NCBI RefSeq assembly: GCF_029054785.1 | Contig: NZ_JAIDEN010000091.1 | Location: forward strand, 24,377-88,376 | Direction of reading: 5' to 3' | Length of the DNA stretch: 64,000 nt | From: Duncaniella sp. | GTDB taxonomy: Bacteria; Bacteroidota; Bacteroidia; Bacteroidales; Muribaculaceae | Shown: positions 8,942 to 15,872 of the stretch, piece after piece | How the letters are laid out: each line of letters starts with the position of its first letter | Position numbering within the stretch: the stretch's first letter is position 1 | Position numbers and translations under genes: made by a program | The notes under the pieces: generated by a model | What the model saw: only the letters and a program-made list of their open reading frames with translations | Database searches by the model: none | Told to the model about the DNA's origin: nothing

Positions 8942-10225
8942 TTATTTTGAAGTCATTATCTTGAGAACCAGACGGTCGGTCTCATTCATGGCCTCACGTC
9001 CGATGGATGTCAGATTGCGGATTGTCGCGTCAACGTCGTCACTGATGATGCCTTCGGTCGAGGTCACGCATTTGCCGTTCATGGCAAGCATGGCCGACAT
9101 CATGGCAGTCGAGACTCCTGAGGATATCTTCAGGGCACATGAGGGTTTGGCGCCGTCACAGATCATGCCGGTCAGATTGGCGACCATGTTCTTGACAGCG
9201 GCACACACTTCGGGATATTCGCCGCCCATGAGATAGACAATCGCCGCAGAGGCTCCAGTCGAGGCCACCACACATCCGCAGAGCGCCGACAGACGGCCAA
9301 GACTCTGCTTGATGTAGATGCTTGTCAGATGGCTGAGCACAAGCGCACGGATGGTCTGCTCTTCAGAGGCCTCCATGTCGGCTGCGAAGCTGACAACGGG
9401 CATTGTCGCAGTGATGCCCTGGTTGCCGCTGCCTGAGTTTGACATCACAGGCACAGGCGCTCCGCCCATGCGGGCGTCGCAGGCCGCGGAGGTGTAGGAG
9501 ATCATGTGTTCGACGGGGGTGTCGCCGTAATATTTCAGACCGTATTTCTTTATCGTAGCGCCCAATGAATGTCCGTAGTCACCGGAGAGAGCTGTCTGGG
9601 CGGCTGCCATGTTGAGTTTCTTAGCTTCCAGAATAAAAGAGATCTCTTCAAGCGGAGTCTCAGTTGCAAATTCATAGACGGTGGCAAGATCAAGCGCTAT
9701 GTCGTCGGTTGCTTCCGCAGCATCGCCGGCAGCGCTTTCTTCAAACATGGTCTCGCCATTTTTCTGGAGAAGGATGAAGTGGGTGTGCTCACAGGAGATC
9801 ACCGCACGGGCGCTTCCGCCATCCTCAGAGGTTGCGAGCACATCTATATGGAGTTTCGAGGGTGCGTTTTCTTCAAGTCTGATAGAGATACGGCCTTCGT
9901 CAATGAACTTGCGGCCACGCTCTACGGCTTCCGGATCCACATCGCGCAACACTTCGAGACCATAGGCCGACTTGCCGACCAATGCACCGAGAGCCATAGC
10001 GATCGGAAGCCCGATCATACCCGTGCCGGGAATGCCGACTCCCATTGCGTTCTTAAGCATGTTGCTGCTCAGGGCCACTTCGATACGAGAGGGGAGCGAG
10101 CCGAGAATCTCGGTCGCCTTGGCGACACAGAGCGCTACGGCAACCGGCTCGGTACATCCGATGGCCGGAACTACTTCCCGATTGATGAGAGCTATGATTT
10201 TCTCTCTTTTAGACTTGTTTACCAT
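8942..10225 (-). CDS. cyuA: L-cysteine desulfidase / UPF0597 family (CyuA, formerly YhaM)
   Basis: 427 residues, full length for the family, which resembles the alpha subunit of iron-sulfur L-serine dehydratase. Members break L-cysteine into pyruvate, ammonia and sulfide with a [4Fe-4S] cluster. Conserved Cys ligand regions are visible: AIGCTEPVAVALC (Cys24), LCGCVVASTGASAA and MICDGAKPSCALKISSG. The GNQGI glycine-rich turn and the cytosolic character (no signal or membrane segment) fit. It lies downstream of era on the same strand but is separated from it by a strong terminator, so it is probably its own unit. Some members may act on other amino acids; the substrate is from family knowledge. 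Confidence 0.85.
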   Translation of the reverse strand: MVNKSKREKIIALINREVVPAIGCTEPVAVALCVAKATEILGSLPSRIEVALSSNMLKNAMGVGIPGTGMIGLPIAMALGALVGKSAYGLEVLRDVDPEAVERGRKFIDEGRISIRLEENAPSKLHIDVLATSEDGGSARAVISCEHTHFILLQKNGETMFEESAAGDAAEATDDIALDLATVYEFATETPLEEISFILEAKKLNMAAAQTALSGDYGHSLGATIKKYGLKYYGDTPVEHMISYTSAACDARMGGAPVPVMSNSGSGNQGITATMPVVSFAADMEASEEQTIRALVLSHLTSIYIKQSLGRLSALCGCVVASTGASAAIVYLMGGEYPEVCAAVKNMVANLTGMICDGAKPSCALKISSGVSTAMMSAMLAMNGKCVTSTEGIISDDVDATIRNLTSIGREAMNETDRLVLKIMTSK

Positions 10226-10353
10226 ACACTGTTTTTCTTAAATGGGTAGCAGAATTTAGAGGTTAGATGTTCGGAGAGAGCAAAGTTACAGCATTTGGAC
10301 TGCTTCTACAAGCGAATCGGGAGAGAATATTTTAGCAAACAATAAAAATTTAC

Positions 10354-10410
10354 GCATCAAAAACGCGATGCCGGGAGGAGAAATCGCCTCGCGACATCGC
10401 GTTTTGATGC
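10354..10410 (-). terminator. Intrinsic terminator after era
   Basis: GCATCAAAAACGCGATG (10354-10370) pairs with CATCGCGTTTTGATGC (10395-10410), forming a long stem that, read on the minus strand, ends in a T-rich arm. It separates era from cyuA. Confidence 0.75.
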
Positions 10411-10466
10411 AGTCATACTCATGTCAGCCCTGAGGACGCGACATGTGTCCGGCAGGCCGGACCTGT

Positions 10467-11351
10467 CTATTCCATGTAACCGAAGGAGCGCAACTTGTTT
10501 TCGCGGTTGCGCCAGTTCGGCTCCACTTTCACAAAGAGTTCAAGGAAGACACTCTTGTCGAAAAATTTCTCGATATCCTTTCGGGCTTCCATGCCGACTT
10601 TCTTGATCTTGCTGCCCTGATGGCCGATGATGATGCCTTTCTGACTGTCGCGCTCGACGTAGATGACGGCCATGATGTGGATCGAGTTTTCTTTTTCCTC
10701 GAACTTCTCGACTATGACTTCAACGGAATAGGGGATCTCCTTGTCATAGAGAGTCAGGATCTTCTCACGGATTATCTCTGTGACGAAGAAGCGGGCCGGT
10801 TTGTCGGTCAGGGCGTCTTTGCCGAAGTAGGGGGCTGATTCCGGAAGAAGCTCCACGATTCTGTTCAGAAGATTGTCGACATTGAAGTGTTCCTTGGCTG
10901 AGACAGGAAAGATCTCAGCCTGCGGAAGCAGTTCCTGCCAGCGCTGTGTCAGTTCCTCCAGCTCCACCTGGACTTTGACAAGGTCGATCTTGTTGATGAC
11001 AAGCAACACGGGGATCTTTTCCTTTGCTACCTTGGCAAGGAAGTCGGCGTTTTTTGACGGATCCTCGACCACGTCGGTCACATAGACCAGAACGTCGGCA
11101 TCGACCAATGCACCTTCGCTGAAGTTGAGCATGCTTTCCTGAAGCTTGTATTTCGGCTGAAGCACACCGGGAGTGTCGGAAAACACAATCTGATAGTCAG
11201 GAGTGTTGACAATCCCCATGATGCGGTGGCGTGTGGTCTGGGCCTTGGAGGTTATGATGCTGATGCGCTCCCCGACGAGGTCGTTCATCAGAGTGGACTT
11301 CCCGACATTCGGGTTGCCGACTATATTGACAAATCCGGCTTTATGTTCCAT
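10467..11351 (-). CDS. era: GTPase Era
   Basis: 294 residues. Essential GTPase that binds the 3' end of 16S rRNA and assists 30S assembly. G1 is GNPNVGKST (residues 12-20), G3 is DTPGV, and G4 is NKID. The C-terminal KH domain carries the GHQGSKIKKVG loop that contacts RNA. The length is normal. It is the last gene of the minus-strand run yceD-rpmF-fabH-era, a common Bacteroidetes arrangement linking ribosome assembly with fatty-acid synthesis. Confidence 0.96.
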   Translation of the reverse strand: MEHKAGFVNIVGNPNVGKSTLMNDLVGERISIITSKAQTTRHRIMGIVNTPDYQIVFSDTPGVLQPKYKLQESMLNFSEGALVDADVLVYVTDVVEDPSKNADFLAKVAKEKIPVLLVINKIDLVKVQVELEELTQRWQELLPQAEIFPVSAKEHFNVDNLLNRIVELLPESAPYFGKDALTDKPARFFVTEIIREKILTLYDKEIPYSVEVIVEKFEEKENSIHIMAVIYVERDSQKGIIIGHQGSKIKKVGMEARKDIEKFFDKSVFLELFVKVEPNWRNRENKLRSFGYME

Positions 11352-11481
11352 ATATTCTTTCAGTTGTTTAAAATGTATATATCAGAGACAGGGATAATAC
11401 CTGCTGCAAATATAAACAAAAATAGCACCTTAAAAGATGCTATTTTATAAAAAAGTTTCATCTGTCGACCGACAGGTCTGA

Positions 11482-12465
11482 TCAGAGATCCCAGATGATA
11501 TACATTGCGCCCCAGGTGAAGCCTGCGCCGAATGCGGTAAGGATCAGGCGGTCACCCTTTTTGAGCTTGTCCTTGTGTTCGTCGAGACAGAGGGGAACCG
11601 ATGCGGCCGATGTGTTGCCGTATTTCTCGATGTTGACAAGCACCTTGTCGTTGTCGATGCCGAGGCGAGAGCCGACAGCTTCGATGATTCGGAGGTTTGC
11701 CTGGTGGGAAACAAACCAATTGATGTTGTCGACTGTAAGGTCGTTGCGGTTCATGACTTCCAGTGATGACTCAAGCATGTCAGTCACGGCGTTCTTGTAG
11801 ACATTGCGTCCGTCCTGGATGACGAAGTGCTGCTGGGCGTCGACAGTCTCATGAGAAGCGGGAAGCACAGAGCCTCCGGCGGGCATCCAGAGATGTTCGA
11901 GGCCTTCACCGTCGATGTGGAACACGCCGTCGATAATACCGACATTCTCTTCAGTCGGTTCGAGAAGCATGGCGCCGGCACCGTCACCGAAAAGGGGACA
12001 GGTCGCACGGTCCTGATAGTTTGTCATTGACGACATTTTCTCGGCAGCCACTACGACCACCTTTTTGCGCAGACCCGAACGAATGTAGGCTGAGCCGTCT
12101 TCAAGCGCTACGAGGAAACCGGCACAAGCGGCCTGGATGTCATAGGAATAGGCGTTTTTCAGTCCGAGCTGATGAGCTATGATAGAACCCGTTGAGGGGA
12201 AACGATAGTCAGGGTTAGAGGTGGCACAGATCAGAAGATCGATTTCTTCAGGTTTTGTACCGGTTGATTCGAGGAGTTTTTCAACGGCTTTGATGCCGAG
12301 AAATGAGGAGCCTTTTCCGGGCTCACGGAGGATTCGACGTTCCTTGATGCCGACACGGGTAGTGATCCACTCATCGTTAGTGTCGACCATCTTCGACAAC
12401 ATTTCGTTATCGAGGATATCATCTGGGGCATAGGAAGCGATTCCAGCGATGCGAGCGTTAAGCAT
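11482..12465 (-). CDS. fabH: Beta-ketoacyl-ACP synthase III (FabH)
   Basis: 327 residues from the ATG at 12465; an upstream in-frame extension is not conserved in the family and covers the intergenic space. It condenses acetyl-CoA (or a branched primer) with malonyl-ACP to start fatty-acid synthesis. The catalytic triad is visible: Cys114 in QAACAGF, His in WFVSHQANLRI and Asn in KYGNTSAAS. RVGIKERR near the N-terminus is the usual CoA-pocket arginine motif. It follows rpmF and yceD on the same strand, the classical lipid/ribosome cluster. Confidence 0.95.
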   Translation of the reverse strand: MLNARIAGIASYAPDDILDNEMLSKMVDTNDEWITTRVGIKERRILREPGKGSSFLGIKAVEKLLESTGTKPEEIDLLICATSNPDYRFPSTGSIIAHQLGLKNAYSYDIQAACAGFLVALEDGSAYIRSGLRKKVVVVAAEKMSSMTNYQDRATCPLFGDGAGAMLLEPTEENVGIIDGVFHIDGEGLEHLWMPAGGSVLPASHETVDAQQHFVIQDGRNVYKNAVTDMLESSLEVMNRNDLTVDNINWFVSHQANLRIIEAVGSRLGIDNDKVLVNIEKYGNTSAASVPLCLDEHKDKLKKGDRLILTAFGAGFTWGAMYIIWDL

Positions 12466-12587
12466 AACAGAAATTTTCTTTGAATAAAAACTTAGGGGGT
12501 GAGGAGGAAGTGTGTGCGGTATAGATACAAAAGTCCACGCACGGGCCGCGTTAAGTGACCCGTGCGAGATTTTTGTTACCTTTCCGC

Positions 12588-12773
12588 TTAGACAGCAGCG
12601 GTCTTTTCGATGGCGATACGTCCGCGGTAGTAGCCACATTCACCACATACAGTGTGGTAGAGATGCCATGAACCGCAGTTGGGGCAGAGGGCCAGGGTGG
12701 GAACTACAGCCTTGTCGTGAGTACGGCGTTTAGCTGTGCGGGTCTTTGATTGCTTGCGTTTAGGATGTGCCAT
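12588..12773 (-). CDS. rpmF: 50S ribosomal protein L32
   Basis: 61 residues. It starts MAHPKRKQSKTRTAKRR, the hallmark of L32, and contains a zinc ribbon of two CxxC knuckles (CPNCGSW and CGECGYY). It lies between yceD and fabH as in many bacteria. It is a structural protein of the large ribosomal subunit. Confidence 0.97.
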   Translation of the reverse strand: MAHPKRKQSKTRTAKRRTHDKAVVPTLALCPNCGSWHLYHTVCGECGYYRGRIAIEKTAAV

Positions 12774-12845
12774 GATTTATTTATTATTTTTTGTTTTCTT
12801 AATGAAATGTGAAAATATCTCTTTTTTCTTTGGTTCTGTTCTGTC

Positions 12846-13451
12846 TCAGTCTTCTTTGCTGTCGGAACTCAGCTTTTTGAGTGCGTCCCAACGCGAATCG
12901 GTCTGCTGCGGCTCTTCGCCGGGCGAATCCGGCGCGGAATCCATTGAATCCATCTCGTCCATGAGCTGATCGGTCAGCTCGGCATCCTCATCGTCGATTT
13001 TGGTCGCACGGTGCTTGCGGAGCAAGGCGCTCATCGCACGGTTGCATTTTCCGAGCGGATGGACGTGCTTGACCGGAATGGCCAGTGAGGCTGTGTCGAA
13101 GATCATGTACGACACGTTGAGATAGTTGTCGCTTTCGGGAATGATCAGAAGTTCGTCGGTTTCGGAATAGTCGTCGCCATACTTTACGGCGATCTCATAT
13201 TTAGCCTCGATAGGCTGGATCAGATCGTCGAGACAACGGTCACAGATGAGGGTCACTGTCCCGGCCACGTTGAAAGCAAGATCATAAATATCATGCTTGT
13301 GGGTGACTGTGAGCTTCACCTGAAGATCGGCATCGTGTATGTCGGCGCTCTCCATGTTCACAAAAAACTGTTTGCCCAAGTGATATTCAAACTCTTGAAC
13401 TCCCTCAGGTATAGTTTTCAATGGAAGGCGGAATTCTGAAAATTTTCCCAC
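12846..13451 (-). CDS. DUF177 family protein YceD
   Basis: 201 residues. YceD/DUF177 proteins are linked to 23S rRNA accumulation and are encoded next to rpmF in nearly all bacteria. The CDRCLDDL segment is the conserved CxxC core; the second half has the PLGKCNRAM element and an acidic C-terminal tail. The promoter upstream (13477-13507) suggests it is the first gene of the yceD-rpmF-fabH-era unit. Confidence 0.88.
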   Translation of the reverse strand: MGKFSEFRLPLKTIPEGVQEFEYHLGKQFFVNMESADIHDADLQVKLTVTHKHDIYDLAFNVAGTVTLICDRCLDDLIQPIEAKYEIAVKYGDDYSETDELLIIPESDNYLNVSYMIFDTASLAIPVKHVHPLGKCNRAMSALLRKHRATKIDDEDAELTDQLMDEMDSMDSAPDSPGEEPQQTDSRWDALKKLSSDSKED

Positions 13452-13476
13452 GACTGTATTGATTGAAAAAACTGCG

Positions 13477-13507
13477 CAAAGGTAGTCAAAAAGTTTCAGA
13501 AATCAAA
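13477..13507 (-). promoter_or_regulatory. Promoter of the yceD-rpmF-fabH-era unit
   Basis: On the minus strand TTTG (CAAA at 13504-13507) is followed, after exactly 19 nt, by TACCTTTG (CAAAGGTA at 13477-13484). This is a full match to the Bacteroidetes consensus, 25 bases upstream of the yceD start. Confidence 0.8.
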
Positions 13508-13679
13508 ACAATAATCCCCAAAACCTTGCTTTTCCTCTCAGCAGAAGATGATTTTAGCCCGAAAAGCAGCAAATTCACTTGAATAAATCAGTCTCGCATC
13601 ACATTGTCGGCCTTGTCATTGAGCATATCGAGCATCAAACGGTCTCCTCGTTTCTTTACAGTTTGTCAGTAAGCGAATT

Positions 13680-14036
13680 TCATGTGTTTTGTTCGGGTTC
13701 TGTTCCGATGATTGCTTTCACTTCTGCTTTCAGAAGAGGAATGTCTTTGATCACAATCGCCCAAAGAATCTCATATCGCAGACTATCATAACCGTGGATC
13801 AGATAATTACGGGTATTTACAATTTTACGTGCATTTGTAATCGAAATATCATCCCTGATTTTGAGAATCCGATTTGTGGCTTCTCCAATAATTGCGATAT
13901 TCATTTGCACAGCCCTTATCAATATCGGGGTAGCGCAAAACACATCGTAACGACAGGGATACTGACTAACAAATGATTCTATCTCATCTATCGCGTTTAA
14001 AATATCATCAAGATATTTTTTCAGTTCCCTATCCAT
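13680..14036 (-). CDS. hepT: HepT-like HEPN ribonuclease toxin (DUF86)
   Basis: 118 residues. HEPN-domain protein of the HepT/MntA toxin-antitoxin type. The catalytic RNase motif of the RX4HxY form is visible as RNYLIHGYD in the C-terminal half, and the preceding helix IAIIGEATNRIL is typical of DUF86. Its start overlaps the end of the nucleotidyltransferase gene by 8 bases, so the two are translationally coupled. In known systems MntA inactivates HepT by AMPylating the tyrosine of this motif. The pair sits right beside the prophage left end, at an integration hotspot, so it may be cargo of an earlier element. Confidence 0.88.
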   Translation of the reverse strand: MDRELKKYLDDILNAIDEIESFVSQYPCRYDVFCATPILIRAVQMNIAIIGEATNRILKIRDDISITNARKIVNTRNYLIHGYDSLRYEILWAIVIKDIPLLKAEVKAIIGTEPEQNT

Positions 14037-14334
14037 AAATCAGCAGCCGTTTTTCGTTCAGCTCTTCACGGAAATACGGATTGCGCACAGCGCTGTCATC
14101 TGTTATGTCAACCTTACGACCGAATACGTTTTCAAGAGCATTTTGAAAATCAAAGAAGTTGTCGGCGGCTTCCATCAATGGGATATTTTCCCACTCAAAA
14201 TCCACACACAGATCAACATCGCTTTTGTCATTAAAACGATTTGTCAAGATCGAACCGAAAACCCACAGCTTGCGCACATGGAATCTTTTGCAAAGTTCGA
14301 CGATTTTCTCGATGTTCAACTCTATCAGTTTCAT
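14029..14334 (-). CDS. mntA: MntA-like nucleotidyltransferase antitoxin
   Basis: 101 residues from the ATG at 14334. Minimal nucleotidyltransferase with the GSxxxRxxxxSDxDL signature (GSILTNRFNDKSDVDLCVDF), which holds the two metal-binding aspartates. It would transfer AMP to its HepT partner encoded immediately downstream. The frame stays open upstream to 14397, but that stretch reads through a repeated TGTCCCG-type motif (14339-14356) and is unlikely to be coding, hence the internal start. Confidence 0.86.
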   Translation of the reverse strand: MKLIELNIEKIVELCKRFHVRKLWVFGSILTNRFNDKSDVDLCVDFEWENIPLMEAADNFFDFQNALENVFGRKVDITDDSAVRNPYFREELNEKRLLIYG

Positions 14335-14437
14335 GCGTTGTCCCGTTTTTGTCCCGTTAATCACCTGCAAATATACGAATAAAACGCTAATTTCCATGTG
14401 GTTGTTGCGTCTAAAAACTTTTATTGAAAAACAAGCA

Positions 14438-14527
14438 TGTCCCGTTTTTGTCCCGGCTATTCAATAAAAATGGGCTTAACCCATTGAGTTAAGCCCATTT
14501 ACCAAAAATTTGTCGGGGTGAGAAGAA
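14438..14527. repeat. 90-bp imperfect repeat of the prophage right end: tRNA 3' flank, terminator and arm motif
   Basis: The segment reads TGTCCCGTTTTTGTCCCGG, then a perfect hairpin (ATGGGCTTAA at 14471-14480 with TTAAGCCCAT at 14490-14499), then the 16-base att core. The same order with scattered differences is found at 63853-63941. The hairpin is the transcription terminator that would follow the tRNA-Pro in an empty site. The arm motif outside the prophage suggests that this flank itself came from an earlier related element. Confidence 0.75.
14512..14527. other. attL core (duplicated tRNA-Pro 3' end)
   Basis: TGTCGGGGTGAGAAGA, identical to 63926-63941, where it forms the 3' end (acceptor strand and part of the T arm) of tRNA-Pro. 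The two copies mark the prophage ends; no tRNA body is attached to this left copy. Confidence 0.85.
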
Positions 14528-14588
14528 AGAAAAACCTCTCATAGTAACACCTCTCGGCCTGTTTAAAGGGTTATTATATGTTATTATT

Positions 14589-14966
14589 TTATAGGTGTTG
14601 TCCCGTTTCCGTCCCGATATTCAATCCAGACGCGGCTAACAACACTTGAATCAATCGCTCCTTTTCCGCAAGTAGGTCCAGGAGCGATTTTTGTTCCGAC
14701 CCGATCATCACAGTGGCTGGACCGACCACTGTGTGTGCTTGTATATCGGAGTAATTTTTGTTGCCTCCAACTGGGATATCAAATGCCGCGGAGGGATTCA
14801 GCCCAGATCCGGCACATAGTTTCTCCCACAACAAACAATCCATTGTCTCTTTGTTAAATAGTGTTGACAGATAGTTGTATGTTATACCCGCGGCGTTGGC
14901 AACGTCGCGTTTCTTTATATTGTTGGTTTCTATGTGCTTTTTGAGCAACTGACCGAGATGTTTCAT
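14589..14966 (-). CDS. Phage repressor, HTH_XRE (CI-like)
   Basis: 125 residues from the ATG at 14966 (a TTG three codons earlier is possible). The N-terminal helix-turn-helix is LGQLLKKHIETNNIKKRD..., with the recognition helix around AGITYNYLSTLF. A linker and a C-terminal leucine-rich helix (LLDLLAEKERLIQVLL) probably dimerise it. There is no peptidase S24 domain, so RecA-induced self-cleavage is not expected; the antirepressor at 23524 could be the induction route. It is transcribed leftward from a dyad-rich operator it shares with a divergent Cro-like gene, the layout of a lysogeny switch. Confidence 0.75.
   Translation of the reverse strand: MKHLGQLLKKHIETNNIKKRDVANAAGITYNYLSTLFNKETMDCLLWEKLCAGSGLNPSAAFDIPVGGNKNYSDIQAHTVVGPATVMIGSEQKSLLDLLAEKERLIQVLLAASGLNIGTETGQHL
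14599..14616. other. Probable integrase arm-binding site, left end
   Basis: TGTCCCGTTTCCGTCCCG, two GTCCCG half-sites 11 bp apart, lies 72 bp inside attL. A matching TGTCCCGTTTTTGTCCCG lies 73 bp from the core at the right end (63853-63870), so in the circular phage the two would flank the core symmetrically. The site overlaps the last codons of the repressor gene. Confidence 0.55.
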
Positions 14967-14988
14967 GTTCTGCAAATGTTAAACATTA

Positions 14989-15025
14989 TTAAACTAATCA
15001 AGAATGACATTCTCAGATAGTTTAA
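14989..15025. promoter_or_regulatory. Nested dyad operator of the lysogeny switch
   Basis: Two palindromes share the same centre (15007): an outer TTAAACTA ... TAGTTTAA (14989-14996 / 15018-15025) and an inner AGAATG-A-CATTCT (15001-15013), separated by 4 bases on each side. The site lies between the leftward repressor and the rightward Cro-like gene. A near-consensus -7 element for the rightward promoter (TTACTTTG, 15043-15050) is 18 bases downstream. Confidence 0.7.
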
Positions 15026-15091
15026 CTTTCAATAATTCTTCGTTACTTTGCTGTTGCTAATTTACAACAAATAACTAAAACCAACAAGAAT

Positions 15092-15301
15092 ATGACCGCA
15101 AATCACGCTCTTGACAAGTACCTAAGCTCTCTTGACGCCAAGGAGCAAATCGCTAAATCTCGTGATATTCGTGAGTTATGCCGAATTTCAAGATTTGTGC
15201 TTTGTGCTTGGCGACGTGGTCGCACTCCAATTCCTTGGGTTTTTCTTGACAAAATTACTGAAGCTATTGGCGAAAATATCTTTGAAAATGTCACAAATTG
15301 A
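15092..15301 (+). CDS. Small Cro-like DNA-binding protein
   Basis: 69 residues. Predicted all-helical protein with a helix-turn-helix centred on ELCRISRFVLCAWRRGRTPIP followed by FLDKITEAIG, a pattern of small phage Cro/YdaS-like regulators (recognition helix then 'W..GR..IP....KI..A'). It is the first rightward gene opposite the repressor. Its position suggests it shuts off repressor transcription and opens the lytic path; this is inference from layout. Confidence 0.6.
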   Translation: MTANHALDKYLSSLDAKEQIAKSRDIRELCRISRFVLCAWRRGRTPIPWVFLDKITEAIGENIFENVTN

Positions 15302-15317
15302 TTAAATTGACATCTAC

Positions 15318-15872
15318 ATGTCATTAACTAATATTGAATTTTTCGCCTATGAGGGTGAGGTCTGGTATCAGTCATCAGATGGTTCAATCGAAAAGTTACA
15401 AGAATCCAATTCTGAAATAATCGATGAACTAATAGACCACATAGCTACCTTTTATCCCAAGGCTCACAACGCTCTTTGCTCCGAGTACAAAGGGTGCGCC
15501 CTCAACAGATCATATTATCGCTATCGCATAGTCTCGCGCTTTATACGCTGCAATTTTGCGAAGCTCGATAATATCCCCGATTTTTCCCCTAATTGTCGAT
15601 GTTCGTTTGAATTCGTTCCGTGCCCCCTTCGTGGAGAGTGTCGCCATGAAAGAGTTATTTGTCGCCCGGAGTTTGACCATAAGCTGTCTGCGGCAGAAAT
15701 GCCGGTTCTCCGGCTATGGTTCAACGCCCTTTCTATTGATGATATCGCAGACCGGCTGTGCCTCTCTCCTCACACTGTTAACAATCACATTCGTCATGCG
15801 TATCAACGTCTCAACATTCACTCCAGGGCTGAATTTGTTCGGTATGCCTCTCAAAACCATCTGTTCTCATGA
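15318..15872 (+). CDS. LuxR-type HTH regulator with Cys-rich middle
   Basis: 184 residues. The C-terminal 60 residues form a LuxR/GerE helix-turn-helix: LSAAEMPVLRLWFNALS, IADRLCLSPHTVNNHIRHAYQRLNI, matching the family pattern E..VL.L...G.s..EIA..L..S..TV..H...I..KL. The N-terminal part is unknown and has a cluster of cysteines (CRCSFEFVPCPLRGEC...C), which could bind a metal. The gene overlaps the primase start by 4 bases, so it is part of the early rightward operon. It may act as an early-gene activator. Confidence 0.72.
   Translation: MSLTNIEFFAYEGEVWYQSSDGSIEKLQESNSEIIDELIDHIATFYPKAHNALCSEYKGCALNRSYYRYRIVSRFIRCNFAKLDNIPDFSPNCRCSFEFVPCPLRGECRHERVICRPEFDHKLSAAEMPVLRLWFNALSIDDIADRLCLSPHTVNNHIRHAYQRLNIHSRAEFVRYASQNHLFS

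Noticed and set aside
14335..14397. Longer MntA start at 14397
   Set aside because: The extension translates a repeated non-coding TGTCCCG motif that also occurs near att sites.
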